Shown here: piece after piece, positions 46,934 through 56,136 of the stretch
Layout of the letters: the number at the start of each line of letters is the position of its first letter
Numbering within the stretch: the first letter of the stretch is position 1
NCBI GenBank assembly: GCA_019359515.1
Contig: JAHHHC010000026.1
Location: 20,643-84,642 of the forward strand
Direction of reading: 5' to 3'
From: Desmonostoc vinosum HA7617-LM4
GTDB taxonomy: Bacteria; Cyanobacteriota; Cyanobacteriia; Cyanobacteriales; Nostocaceae
DNA length: 64,000 nt
Position numbers and translations under genes: made by a program
Notes under the pieces: model-generated
Told to the model about the DNA's origin: nothing
What the model saw: the letters and a program-made list of their open reading frames with translations, nothing else
Database searches by the model: none

Positions 46934-49321
46934 CTAATCCCCAGTCCCCATCTTAATCATCGCCACAATAGTAGATAAGGGTACTTCAGCAAAATACTTT
47001 CGCTGAAATTGTTCTTCTCGGATAGCTGCTAAAAATTGTCCAACAGCTGTTAAGGAAGAGGGGCTATTTCCTTCGGCAAGATTTTGTATGTTATCAAACT
47101 GCAAATAACGGTCTTGTAATTTGATTGTGAACCCTAAGCATCTTAAAGCTTTTAACCCCCAAATTAGAGTTTGATCGCTGATGCCAAGTTTCTCTAAAAG
47201 TTGCACGCGGGTAACTAGTTGCTTTGTCCGACTCAGGTATTTAGCAATACCTATCAGCGTCAACCAAATTTCTTGAGGTGGTTGTAGGTTGGGTTTAGAC
47301 CAGGCGATCGCTAATTGTTGTTGATTATATAATGAGCGTTTCCACCAAGCACGTAAATCATCCCAGCTGGCAGGGCATTCTTCGATAATTAGTGTTGATG
47401 GATGATTAATAACCGATAAATTTTCCTGGTTGCGCCAATCTAAAATGTGTGCTGATTGTTGAGTTGCCAATGTTGAGTTGGCACTGGAACGTAGAGCTAT
47501 TAATCTGATTTCGTAGCGTTTTTTAAAGGTGTTGTAATCTAGTTCTGCTATGCAATCACATCTACCTATTGGCAATTCATCTTTATAGTGTCCCCACCAA
47601 ATCCCCGGAAAACCGCTTCTAATAGAGTCATCGCGAATATCAAACTCTGTTTTAATGTACTGTACTTTTTTACCTTGCCAATCTTGTTGATTACGATGCC
47701 AAGCGTTTTCAAACCAGCAGTTTTGAATTAGTAATTTTGGGACGGGGTTGCCCATTCCACAAGGTTCTAGTAGTTTTAGTTCCAAAAATAACTCTTTTCC
47801 CAAGTCTGCAACTGTCACCACTAAATCTGCTTGCACTGTTGGGGTTAAGGTGGTGCTGCCAAGAGTTTGCCGCAACTGCTGATTTATCGCCGCTGTAAAT
47901 AAAGGAATATTCTCCGCCAACAAACTCAACCCCGCTGCAAAGGGATGTCCCCCAAAACGATGCAACAAATGTGCTTGGTCTTTCACTAATTGGTATAAAT
48001 CGACAGAATTTACAGAACGGGCAGAACCACGCGCGAGGGTATTAGTGCTATAAGACGGGGACGCAGGGATAATTTTATTCTCCGTGTCCCCGCGTCCTCG
48101 CATCTCCGTGTCTGCTGAGAAAGTGCCTTCTGTACTCAATAAAATTGTGGGGCGTCCTGTCTCTTGTGCTACTTGTCCGGCGACTAAGCCTAATACACCT
48201 ACAGGCCATTGGGGATCTGCTAAAACAATGACGCTAGTGGTTGATAGGTCTAGCTGGGTAAGCTTTTGCGCTACTTGCGCTTGTACATCTTTTTGAAGAG
48301 ATTTGCGGCGGGCGTTTGCTAGTTCTGTAACTTCGGCAAGTTCATTACAACGTTTGGTGTTGCGGCTTGTCAATAATTCTACGCAAAAGCTAGCATCACC
48401 TTGAATGCGACTAACGGCATTGATTCGCGGCCCTAAACCGAAGGAGATATCTGTGGGGCGATCGCCATTTTTCTGACATAATTCTAATAATCGCCCCACA
48501 CCCGGCCGTCGTCTGGCTGTGGCTAGTTGTTTAAAATCTTCTTGCAATCTTTGAATGCCCAATTGGGCTAAATAGCGACAATCTCCACTTAAGCGCACCA
48601 AATCGGCAATTAATCCTACAGCCACTAAATCTAATAAATCACCCAATGGATGTTGGGGAACATCAGGCAGTGTTTGATAAAGCGCTTCCACTAATTTGTA
48701 TGCCACCGCCACCCCAGAAAGATGAAATAAGGGATGTTCGTTTGGTAAATAGCGGGGGTTGATAATCGCTGCGACTGGTGGACGTTCTACGGGTAAGGTA
48801 TGGTGGTCTGTAACAATCACATCTATGCCTAACTGTTTTGCATAGATAATTTCATCGATATTTGTACTACCTGTGTCGCAAGTAACTATTAGCTTGCAAC
48901 CTTGTTTTGCTAAATTATCAATCCCTGGATGATTGAGTCCGTGAGATTCTGTTAAACGATTGGGAATATGATAGGTTAATTGCTGATTTTGGATCAAAAA
49001 CTGTCCCAAGCCATCCCAAAGTACAGCAGTAGAGGTGATGCCATCAGCGTCGAAGTCTCCCCAAATAGCAACTTTTTCTTGAGTGTTTCGCACTTGTTGT
49101 AACCGCGCTATCGCTAGATGCATTTCTTGCCCAAACGCAAAGGGACTCGCTGATTGATAAGCTTGATAGTTAATAAAAGTAGCTAATTGTTTATGATCTT
49201 TAATTCCTCGTTGCCACAATAATTGGGCAGCAAAAAGTCCTTTTGATGCAGGTGTATGGTGTTTTACCGCCTGGATAAACCACTCTGGAGGTTGTTCGGT
49301 TGCTGTCAAAATCCACTGCAT
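46934..49321 (-). CDS. recJ: Single-stranded-DNA-specific exonuclease RecJ
   Basis: The 795-residue 5'-3' exonuclease has the DHH phosphoesterase motifs [11 protein letters not shown] (88-98), [15 protein letters not shown] (171-177), [10 protein letters not shown] and the DHHA1 motif [13 protein letters not shown] (about 455-467). The long C-terminal part (550-795) is the cyanobacterial RecJ extension. Residues about 401-429 ([20 protein letters not shown] and flanks) interrupt the DHHA1 region and translate the dispersed GACACGGAGAATAA repeat in frame. ATG 49321 is the family start. Repeat sequence abuts both ends of the gene. Confidence 0.95.
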   Translation of the reverse strand: MQWILTATEQPPEWFIQAVKHHTPASKGLFAAQLLWQRGIKDHKQLATFINYQAYQSASPFAFGQEMHLAIARLQQVRNTQEKVAIWGDFDADGITSTAVLWDGLGQFLIQNQQLTYHIPNRLTESHGLNHPGIDNLAKQGCKLIVTCDTGSTNIDEIIYAKQLGIDVIVTDHHTLPVERPPVAAIINPRYLPNEHPLFHLSGVAVAYKLVEALYQTLPDVPQHPLGDLLDLVAVGLIADLVRLSGDCRYLAQLGIQRLQEDFKQLATARRRPGVGRLLELCQKNGDRPTDISFGLGPRINAVSRIQGDASFCVELLTSRNTKRCNELAEVTELANARRKSLQKDVQAQVAQKLTQLDLSTTSVIVLADPQWPVGVLGLVAGQVAQETGRPTILLSTEGTFSADTEMRGRGDTENKIIPASPSYSTNTLARGSARSVNSVDLYQLVKDQAHLLHRFGGHPFAAGLSLLAENIPLFTAAINQQLRQTLGSTTLTPTVQADLVVTVADLGKELFLELKLLEPCGMGNPVPKLLIQNCWFENAWHRNQQDWQGKKVQYIKTEFDIRDDSIRSGFPGIWWGHYKDELPIGRCDCIAELDYNTFKKRYEIRLIALRSSANSTLATQQSAHILDWRNQENLSVINHPSTLIIEECPASWDDLRAWWKRSLYNQQQLAIAWSKPNLQPPQEIWLTLIGIAKYLSRTKQLVTRVQLLEKLGISDQTLIWGLKALRCLGFTIKLQDRYLQFDNIQNLAEGNSPSSLTAVGQFLAAIREEQFQRKYFAEVPLSTIVAMIKMGTGD

Positions 49322-49480
49322 TGTTTTGGGGACTGGGGATTGGGGATTGGGGACTGGGGACTGGGGATTGGGGATTGGGGACTGGGGATTGGGGATTGGG
49401 GACTGGGAATTGGGAATTGGGAATTGGGAATTGTCATTTGTTATTAATTATTCTCCGCGTCTCCGCGTCTCCGCGTCTCC
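49322..49480. repeat. GGGGATT/GGGGACT heptamer array upstream of recJ
   Basis: About 15 heptamers (GGGGACT, GGGGATT, GGGAATT) run from 49328 to 49432, followed by CTCCGCGTCTCCGCGTCTCC. They occupy the whole region just upstream of the recJ start, leaving no unique proximal promoter. Confidence 0.9.
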
Positions 49481-49507
49481 CCACTCCCTACTCATCAGAT
49501 TCCGTAA

Positions 49508-49630
49508 CTAGGGGGTTGAGGAGTACTTCATTGACGGCGCTATCGGGTTTACGGGCGCGAATGGCGGGACGATATCATCAATACCTAATTCGCGAACATA
49601 AGTCGCTTCAGTGTTATCAAAGTTTTTCAT
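49508..49630 (-). CDS. Possible 40-residue small protein
   Basis: ATG 49630 opens [20 protein letters not shown] followed by a Pro/Ala-rich tail ([19 protein letters not shown]). It is unique sequence between two repeat blocks, which favours a conserved short gene or a gene fragment. I recognise no family and see no strong ribosome-binding site. Confidence 0.3.
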   Translation of the reverse strand: MKNFDNTEATYVRELGIDDIVPPFAPVNPIAPSMKYSSTP

Positions 49631-49768
49631 AAATTTAGGGAGTAGGGAGGAGCCACTGCCGTCAAGTGTCGTTGGGAGTAGGGAATGGGAAATGAGGATT
49701 ACAAAAATTCTTTCCTAGTACCCAGTCCCCAGTACCCAGTACCCAATCCCTGTTTACAAAACAAAATA

Positions 49769-50602
49769 TCAAAGCGATATTTCTTCAATGGTATCGAGAT
49801 TTGTCCATGAGTTTTTGGTATAGTCTCCACCAAGCGGTGCATCATGAGATGGCTCTTCTGGTGTGGCTTGTGTACGTTCACATCGGTTAGCAAACTGACA
49901 AAAATTGCAGGTTTTATTACCCTCTGATACTTGGGGAAATGGTACGTTTTTTTGGTAGTCTTTTAGCCAGTTGGTTAACTGACTCAATAGTTGATTAAGT
50001 TTCTTGCCTGTTTGTTGATGATGAGTAGTATTATAGCTAAATGTAATATTTTGCGGTTTGCCTTCAGACTGGACAAACCAATAAGCCATCGAAATATTTT
50101 CTGGTGAATATTTGCTAGTTTCAGCCAACACATACAGATAAAGGCGCGTTTGCCAATTTTGTTCTAACTTGCGTCTGTTAGGCGGTTGGGGATAAGTTTT
50201 CCAGTCGAGAATTTGGGCTTGGTGGTTATCTGCAATCAATAAATCATAAACAACGATGAGTAAATAATCTTGAACTTGCAAAGTCCGATAGTGTTCGCTT
50301 TCACGAAAAGTTTGATTATTGGTTGCAGGCGTTAAAATTTCTGGTGCAGCATTGGTAAAACCTATCATCCAGCTTTGCAGTTGAGTATCTGTTTGCAAAA
50401 AACTTTCTATTGGTAAGCCCATTTCTCGCTGTTGCATCAATAGGTGAAAGCGACTACCTAAAGTTTGCTTTTCCTCGTGTTCGGGATCTGAGGGTGAGTT
50501 GAGTTTTTCTAAATATGTGTGTTGAAATTTGCGGGGACAAGCTGCTAGCAAGTTTAGTTGTCCTTGAGACAGCCGTAATAGTTGGGTGGGAGTTGACAAC
50601 AT
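49769..50602 (-). CDS. PD-(D/E)XK nuclease family protein (RecB/Cas4-like)
   Basis: The 277-residue protein starts MLSTPTQLLRLSQGQLNLLA. Residues around 18-30 hold AACPRKFQHTYLEKL, the middle holds DLLIADNHQAQILDWKTYPQ (acidic residue plus D-x-K nuclease core), and the end has CNFCQFANRCE. One N-terminal and three C-terminal cysteines give the Fe-S-cluster arrangement of Cas4, AddB and RecB-type nucleases. The ATG 50602 is chosen because upstream codons (MWGGHLARPN...) translate the 104-bp repeat. It is a plausible DNA repair nuclease; a CRISPR role is unproven although an array lies 3.3 kb away. Confidence 0.82.
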   Translation of the reverse strand: MLSTPTQLLRLSQGQLNLLAACPRKFQHTYLEKLNSPSDPEHEEKQTLGSRFHLLMQQREMGLPIESFLQTDTQLQSWMIGFTNAAPEILTPATNNQTFRESEHYRTLQVQDYLLIVVYDLLIADNHQAQILDWKTYPQPPNRRKLEQNWQTRLYLYVLAETSKYSPENISMAYWFVQSEGKPQNITFSYNTTHHQQTGKKLNQLLSQLTNWLKDYQKNVPFPQVSEGNKTCNFCQFANRCERTQATPEEPSHDAPLGGDYTKNSWTNLDTIEEISL

Positions 50603-50660
50603 GCTTCTATGTGACAGATTTAACAGCAGGGCAGGAAGTAACCCTGAAAGCTGGCGGCAT

Positions 50661-50764
50661 AAGCTGTTCCACATATAACTTGCATAATTAGGGCGGGCAA
50701 GATGCCCACCCCACAAGAGTTTTATTTAATTTGATTATGTAATTTAGATGTTTTTTAGCTTAGT
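50661..50764. repeat. 104-bp dispersed repeat, copy B
   Basis: This is the direct repeat of 46828-46931. It begins 58 bases upstream of the nuclease gene start, so it lies in that gene's promoter region. The hairpin GGGCAAGATGCCC is preserved. Confidence 0.9.
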
Positions 50765-50847
50765 TATGAAGACGAAGAGAAAAATAAAAGGCAAAAGGAT
50801 AGACTGACATTTATCTTCATCCTTTTACCTTTTCATATACCTGATGC

Positions 50848-51051
50848 TTATTTAATGTTAGCCCTTGCGTCCCTCACTGCAACAACAAAAAATAATCCTG
50901 TTAGAGGAATACTTAATCCTAAAATAATTGCAGTGATTTGGACGCCCAAATCTGGTTGTCCAGAACTGAGTTCAAAAATGGAACCGACAGCTGCGATCGC
51001 TGTTACACAAGAACCAGCTAAAAATATACCGCTTTTTGGAGTTAAATACAC
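50848..51051 (-). CDS. Small conserved membrane protein
   Basis: The 67-residue protein (MYLTPKSGIFLAGSCVTAIA...) has two hydrophobic helices, about 8-27 and 38-58 (VQITAIILGLSIPLTGLFFV), and a short basic tail RDARANIK. It starts 12 bases after the def stop codon, so it is probably co-transcribed with def. I recognise it as a cyanobacterial type but know no function. The gene is followed by a repeat-rich gap. Confidence 0.7.
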   Translation of the reverse strand: MYLTPKSGIFLAGSCVTAIAAVGSIFELSSGQPDLGVQITAIILGLSIPLTGLFFVVAVRDARANIK

Positions 51052-51063
51052 TACTAGATCACC

Positions 51064-51627
51064 CTATACTACTGGTTTCACGGCTTGATACGAAAAGCCA
51101 TTCTTAGATAACTCTTGGGCCAAAGTCAAGGAGTTCTCTACACGGTCTACAAATACTACACCATTGAGGTGATCCATCTCGTGCTGAATGCAGCGTCCTA
51201 GGAGGTCGTTTGCTTTTAATGTTTGGGGACGCCCATACTCATCTTTATAGGCTATTTCTACGACATTGGGACGCTTCACGTCTAGGTATACATTGGGGAT
51301 ACTCAAACACCCTTCTTGGGCGACGCCGATGTCACGGCTGACTTGTTTAATCGTGGGGTTAATCAAAATTAAAGGTTGATTAGCGGCGTTCTCTGGTTCC
51401 AAATCAATGACGATTAGTTGTTTATGAACTCCTACTTGGGGCGCAGCCAAACCAATACCATCTTTGCTGTACATAGTTTGCAGCATTTCGCGCACCAATT
51501 GACGAATTTCGTCATCTACTTTTGCAATCCGCTTTGCGGCTTGACGCAGGACGCGATCGCCTAAATAATGAAGCTCCAAAGGCGGATTTTTTAACTTTTT
51601 TTTCTCAACAGCAATTTCGGAGGGCAT
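51064..51627 (-). CDS. def: Peptide deformylase
   Basis: The 187-residue metalloenzyme removes formyl groups from nascent N-terminal methionines. All three motifs are present: GIGLAAPQVG (57-66), EGCLSIP (105-111, Cys107) and HEMDH (149-153). ATG 51627 gives MPSEIAVEKKKLKNP, the usual cyanobacterial start; a TTG three codons upstream is less likely. It heads a likely two-gene unit with the small membrane protein behind it. Confidence 0.96.
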   Translation of the reverse strand: MPSEIAVEKKKLKNPPLELHYLGDRVLRQAAKRIAKVDDEIRQLVREMLQTMYSKDGIGLAAPQVGVHKQLIVIDLEPENAANQPLILINPTIKQVSRDIGVAQEGCLSIPNVYLDVKRPNVVEIAYKDEYGRPQTLKANDLLGRCIQHEMDHLNGVVFVDRVENSLTLAQELSKNGFSYQAVKPVV

Positions 51628-51865
51628 GAGTCTCAATGGCTAGATGGTGAAAATTCCTACTACTTTAATTCTATCAATCGTCAGTTAGTCCTAGTTGAGT
51701 GGGAGTAGAGAGGAATGTGGTTCGACTTATATGATCGCAGATGCTACACATAGCTTGCTACCGCGTAGGGGTACGCGGTAAATTAGCGTAGCCGAAACTT
51801 GCCAACTGGGGATGAGGAAGTAAGTAGTGTACTTAGATTTTAGAATGTCAACAATCTAATTTTTT

Positions 51866-52132
51866 ATGAATTCAGCAGCAGCATTCACTCTATATCAACA
51901 AACAACTAAGAAAGCAATGTTGGAATCGGAAAATTATGATGCGGAATTTCCTTTGCAATGGATGCAGAAAGACTTACATATGGTAGCGATCGCAGCTAAT
52001 GAGGCAGGTGTAGCAATCCCAGTTACCAGTACTGTTAAAGAAGTATATCGTTTAGCGATGCAGCAAGGGCTGAGTCAACAAGATTTTTCAGCTATCTATA
52101 GTTTTCTTAAACAAGGAATTAGCAACGCGTAA
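51866..52132 (+). pseudogene. C-terminal fragment of a 3-hydroxyisobutyrate dehydrogenase-family protein
   Basis: The 88-residue frame contains FPLQWMQKDLHMVAIAANEA, VYRLAMQQGLSQQDFSAIYS and FLKQ, the end of the NAD_binding_11 domain of beta-hydroxyacid dehydrogenases. The Rossmann domain, substrate-binding helix and catalytic lysine are missing. Stops occur upstream in frame. It is most likely the decayed 3' end of a lost gene. Confidence 0.75.
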
Positions 52133-52261
52133 AAGATGGTGTTGGTAAACTTTGCACTGTCGAGTATAAATGGTGGTATTATCTCACGCCAAGATGCATA
52201 CAACCGAAGTGGCTTCTTGAAGAGTAGACGCAAAGCTGTACTTAGCGCCTTGGCGTTAAAT

Positions 52262-52368
52262 AATTCGTAATTCGTAATGACGCGACGCTCCTGTGTCGCT
52301 CTAAGCGAAGCTATGCCGTAGGCTTTACGCTGACGCTCGTACCTCGCTACCGCTGCGCTAACGTAATT
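52262..52368. repeat. Dispersed repeat block, relative of 8550-8690
   Basis: The first 70 bases (AATTCGTAATTCGTAATGAC, CGCGACGCTCCTGTGTCGCT, CTAAGCGAAGCTATGCCGTA) are identical to the copy behind cobS. The remainder diverges into CGCTACCGCTGCGCTAACG. It lies about 100 bases before ftsX. Confidence 0.9.
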
Positions 52369-52471
52369 AAGTTTTGTATTGGGGGTTAAATCCTAACACA
52401 AAACTTGCCAGTTATAGAACCGGGGGACTTAAACCCACGGAACTGGTTAAATACAGCTTTTGGAGTGATTT

Positions 52472-53374
52472 GTGTTGAAATTTTTTACGAAACTAGACTA
52501 CCTACTCAAAGAAACTGTCCTCGGTTTATTGCGGGGCGGTTGGATGAATTGGGCAGCGGTAAGTACTGTCACGGTGTTACTGTTTTTATTTGGCTTGAGT
52601 TTGCAAACTTCTTGGCAAGTCGAGAAACTTCTCAACCAATTTGGTAGCCAGCTAGAGATATCAGTTTATCTTGAGTCAAGTACACCAGCCGCAAGTATTG
52701 AGCCATATGTGGCAAAAATTCCGGATGTGGTGGCGATGCAAACAATTACTAAAGAACAAGCTTGGACTAAGTTAGTTAAGGAACTGGGTATTTCTGATAT
52801 TGAAGGCGCTACTCAGCAGCTTGAAGAAAATCCTTTAGTTGATGAGATTAAGGTAAAAGCACGTAATTCTCAAGTTGTTCCAGCTTTGGCCACGCAATTG
52901 GCAAAGTTGCCAGGAGTCGATACGGTGCAGTATGTAGATGAAGCAGTCAAACGCATCGCCCAGTTACATCGGGGCCTCAATTGGATCACTTTAACAATTA
53001 CAATTATCCTAACGACAACTGCGATCGCTGTCACCAGCACCACAACTCGCCTCATTGTCATGGCACGTCGCCGCGAAATTGAAATTATGCAGCTAGTAGG
53101 AGCAACTTCTGCGTGGATTTATCTACCATTCATTTTACAAGGAATTACTTTTGGTTTAGTCGGTGGTGCGATCGCTTGGAGTTTTATTTCTGTGATTCAA
53201 CAGTTTATTGCTAAACTACTAACCAATCAACCTGAGTTTATTCAGTTTATTACCAATGGCTTACAACTCACGACTGCACAAATTTTATTATTACCTTTAA
53301 TTCTCTTAAGCTTTGGGGCAACTGTAGGATTAATAGGGAGCTTGTTTGCTGTACGACATTTTGCTAAAAGTTAG
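52472..53374 (+). CDS. ftsX: Cell division protein FtsX
   Basis: The 300-residue permease-like protein has four transmembrane segments: one near 25-48, an extracytoplasmic domain (LEISVYLESSTPAASIEPYV...) with PLVDEIKVKA, then three segments near 175-200, 220-250 and 270-295. VMARRREIEIMQLVGATSAWI is the conserved FtsX loop. It would pair with the ATPase FtsE to control peptidoglycan hydrolases at division; ftsE is not adjacent. The start is GTG at 52472, supported by TTTTGGAG eight bases upstream. Confidence 0.93.
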   Translation: MLKFFTKLDYLLKETVLGLLRGGWMNWAAVSTVTVLLFLFGLSLQTSWQVEKLLNQFGSQLEISVYLESSTPAASIEPYVAKIPDVVAMQTITKEQAWTKLVKELGISDIEGATQQLEENPLVDEIKVKARNSQVVPALATQLAKLPGVDTVQYVDEAVKRIAQLHRGLNWITLTITIILTTTAIAVTSTTTRLIVMARRREIEIMQLVGATSAWIYLPFILQGITFGLVGGAIAWSFISVIQQFIAKLLTNQPEFIQFITNGLQLTTAQILLLPLILLSFGATVGLIGSLFAVRHFAKS

Positions 53375-53439
53375 TCATTGGTCATTGGTCATTGGTTTTG
53401 AACAAATGACCAATGACGAAGAACAAAGGACAAATGACT

Positions 53440-54249
53440 ATGAAATCTCAATGGGAATCTTTTCTGCAAAATCTCGGTGTTTGGGAAGGTTCATTTACGA
53501 ATTTTTCTCCCCAAGGCGCATTTCTTAAAGATATTCCTAGCCGTCTGACTTTGGAAGGTTTGAACGATAACCAAAAAGTACGCCTAACTCTGTGTCGTTC
53601 AGAACTAAACGATATGGTCTTAGAGTTCACTTCTGTAGGCGGGAGTCTGCTGTTTTTTGAAAATGGCGCTTTTTCTCAAGGTTCAATTCAGTTAGCACCA
53701 TTTGTCGAATTTGGCGCAGAATTTAGTCTCATTCATGAAAATCGCCGCTTACGTCTGGTGCAGATGTTTGATCAAAATGGTCAATTAAACAAACTAACGC
53801 TAATTCGAGAACATTTAGCCGGAACTCCACCAGCAGAACGTTCAGCCTTGCAGATAGAGGACTTGTTGGGAAAATGGCAAGGTCAAGCAGTGACGATTTA
53901 TCGAGATTGGCGATCGCCTGATGTTTATCCTACAACATTGCAAGTACAAATCGATCAAACTGGGCGATTAATTCAAAGTACTTGTTTTGGCGATCGCACA
54001 ATTACTTCAACAGCCACCATCAAGGACTCTATCATCCTCTTCGATCAAGATCCACACAAGCAAGTGCAAGTTTTGTTGCTACCTGATGGCGCTTCTGCAA
54101 CTTCTCCACTCAAAGCACAGTTACATCAACCTTTATTTTTGGAAATGGGTTGGCTAATTCAACCAAACTTACGCCAGCGAATGATTCGTAGCTATAACGA
54201 TAAAGGCGAATGGGTTAACCTCACCCTAGTTACTGAAGAAAAAATTTAA
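53440..54249 (+). CDS. DUF3598 family protein
   Basis: The protein (269 residues from ATG 53440) begins MKSQWESFLQNLGVWEGSFT and is all beta, consistent with the lipocalin/FABP-like double-barrel fold described for DUF3598 proteins of cyanobacteria and plastids. WEGSFTNFSPQG and RQRMIRSYNDKGEWVNLTLV are conserved ends. No enzyme motif is evident; binding of a pigment or lipid is a guess from the fold. AAGGA nine bases before 53440 supports this start over the ATG at 53413, whose codons translate a TGACCAATGAC-type heptamer. Confidence 0.8.
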   Translation: MKSQWESFLQNLGVWEGSFTNFSPQGAFLKDIPSRLTLEGLNDNQKVRLTLCRSELNDMVLEFTSVGGSLLFFENGAFSQGSIQLAPFVEFGAEFSLIHENRRLRLVQMFDQNGQLNKLTLIREHLAGTPPAERSALQIEDLLGKWQGQAVTIYRDWRSPDVYPTTLQVQIDQTGRLIQSTCFGDRTITSTATIKDSIILFDQDPHKQVQVLLLPDGASATSPLKAQLHQPLFLEMGWLIQPNLRQRMIRSYNDKGEWVNLTLVTEEKI

Positions 54250-54348
54250 CCCCAAGGAAATCTTTCCCATAAGTTCCGATGGGTGAACACTTTAATCTTT
54301 AAAACTGGGTAAGGTTTATAAAATGTCTTTCTTAGGAGTTTAAGCCAA

Positions 54349-56136
54349 TTAAAACACGAAATTTTTGGCTTGATTCACAGCACTTACAGATAAATTTTTC
54401 ACAGTTATCATCTTCATTCCTCGTCCATGACCAGATGAACCATCCGGGTCAATTAAAATCATGGTATCAGTTCCTGTCTTTTCAAAGCGTAAGTAACCGC
54501 CTGAAGTCGCCATCACAAAGTTGAGATTACCTAAACTCAAACTCTGAAAAAGTGGTTTTAGAACAATTTTATCTATCCCTGCCTTAAAATCAGTGATGAT
54601 ATCTCCTGCATCTCGAATGTTTCTATAAACAAACTTGTCTGCACCATGACCACCTGTGAGAATATCCTTTCCTTGAAAACCAGTAATAATATCATCGCCA
54701 ACAGTACCAGTAATCTTATTGCGGCCAGCAGTACCATTAATTACATTCATTGCCACCTCAAAAGCACCAATATCAACTTTGTCGCCAGAGAGGCGTTTGA
54801 AACCAGAACCGCGCTGATCAAAAGGTATTTTTTCGGTAGTATTGCCATCACCATCTAAGTCAGTAATATCCACAGGTATATCTGCATTATTCCCGCCATT
54901 GATGGCACGGCTACTAGTTACAAGGGCATGGGTTTTTACAGAACCACCGTTGATTTGCAATTTAATATCGAGAACTTTTGTAATGTCAACATTTAGCTGT
55001 TCGCTAGCTTTAAAACCTTTGCTACTACCGAGTTTACCGATGAGGTTAAAGCCATTACTGATAAATTTACCTCCCACATCGGGGTTGATACTAGTAGTGG
55101 AATCGTTTTCAAAGTTATCAAAGTTACCAGCGATAATACTGTTTTTTACTGTTACAGTACCAGAGCCTAAGTTGTAAATACCTCCAGGTCTACCTATATT
55201 ATAAAAGTTATAGGCAGTGTTGAGTGTAATGGTACTATTACTTACCGTTGTTGTACCTTCATTATAGATGCCACCACCTGATTCTGCTTGGTTGCCGCTG
55301 ATGGTGCTGTTGCTGAGTGTGAGAACACCAAAGTTATAAATACCACCACCACCATTATCAATAGTTATCTGGTTGCCACTGATGGTGCTATTAATTACAG
55401 TAGATTTACCAGCATTATAAATACCACCGCCGTAATAGAAGGCATTATTATCACTGATAGTAGTACTGTTGACTGTCAGAGTTCCTGAGCTGGAATTATA
55501 GATCCCACCTCCTAAATTAGCTCCTCCGCCGTTATCACTGATAGTGCTGCTACTAATTTTAAGAATGCCAGTGTTGTAGACACCACCGCCAGTTCCATTA
55601 TATATAGTACCATTTTCGCTGATACTACTATTGCTAATTGTAAGGGTGCCTGTATTATAAATACCACCGCCTTGATCTGCTAAGTTCTTACTGATGGTGC
55701 TATTGCTAAGTGTTAATTCGCCAGAATTGTATATACCGCTACCAAGATAGCCAAAGTTGCCATTGATGATGCTGTCGCTCAAATTCAAAGTACCAAAATT
55801 GATGATGCCACCGCCACCAATGGTATCGACATCAGAGTAACCACCAGTAATAGTTAAATTTGCAATTTCAACAGCGATCGCATCTTTAATTTCCAAAACA
55901 CGACTGGCATCGTTACCATTAATTGTGAGCAATTTCGCATCTGTGCCATCAATGCTAAGGTCATCTTCAATAATGAGACTACTACCGCCAAGAGTAATGG
56001 TATCAGAGATTTTGTCAGTAAATATTCCGTCAAATTTGATGATATCTTTGCCAGCTTTGGAATTAGCATTGCTAATTGCCTGCCGTAGAGAACCGATGCC
56101 GCTGTCGTTGGTGTTAGTAACGCTAAATATGGACAT
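54349..56136 (-). CDS. RTX-type calcium-binding surface protein with right-handed helix repeats
   Basis: The 595-residue protein opens IFSVTNTNDSGIGSLRQAIS, the short N-terminal motif of polymorphic outer-membrane/choice-of-anchor proteins. From about 95 to 345 there are about ten 25-residue repeats of GGGIYN-x-GTLTxSNSTIS type, a parallel beta-helix. Near 465-505 are hemolysin-type nonapeptides (GDDIITGFQGKDILTGGHGA). The C-terminus (VNQAKNFVF) lacks a signal peptide partner, consistent with type I secretion. It is probably an adhesin or matrix protein; no catalytic site was seen. Confidence 0.85.
   Translation of the reverse strand: MSIFSVTNTNDSGIGSLRQAISNANSKAGKDIIKFDGIFTDKISDTITLGGSSLIIEDDLSIDGTDAKLLTINGNDASRVLEIKDAIAVEIANLTITGGYSDVDTIGGGGIINFGTLNLSDSIINGNFGYLGSGIYNSGELTLSNSTISKNLADQGGGIYNTGTLTISNSSISENGTIYNGTGGGVYNTGILKISSSTISDNGGGANLGGGIYNSSSGTLTVNSTTISDNNAFYYGGGIYNAGKSTVINSTISGNQITIDNGGGGIYNFGVLTLSNSTISGNQAESGGGIYNEGTTTVSNSTITLNTAYNFYNIGRPGGIYNLGSGTVTVKNSIIAGNFDNFENDSTTSINPDVGGKFISNGFNLIGKLGSSKGFKASEQLNVDITKVLDIKLQINGGSVKTHALVTSSRAINGGNNADIPVDITDLDGDGNTTEKIPFDQRGSGFKRLSGDKVDIGAFEVAMNVINGTAGRNKITGTVGDDIITGFQGKDILTGGHGADKFVYRNIRDAGDIITDFKAGIDKIVLKPLFQSLSLGNLNFVMATSGGYLRFEKTGTDTMILIDPDGSSGHGRGMKMITVKNLSVSAVNQAKNFVF

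Noticed and set aside
49256..49632. Three overlapping frames with [10 protein letters not shown] repeats near recJ
   Set aside because: They arise because a heptamer has no stop in several frames; there are no ribosome-binding sites and no unique sequence.
49769..50602. Calling the nuclease Cas4
   Set aside because: The cysteine and D-x-K pattern fits Cas4, but also RecB/AddB-type nucleases; it is longer than Cas4, no cas1/cas2 is near, and its neighbours are repair and housekeeping genes.
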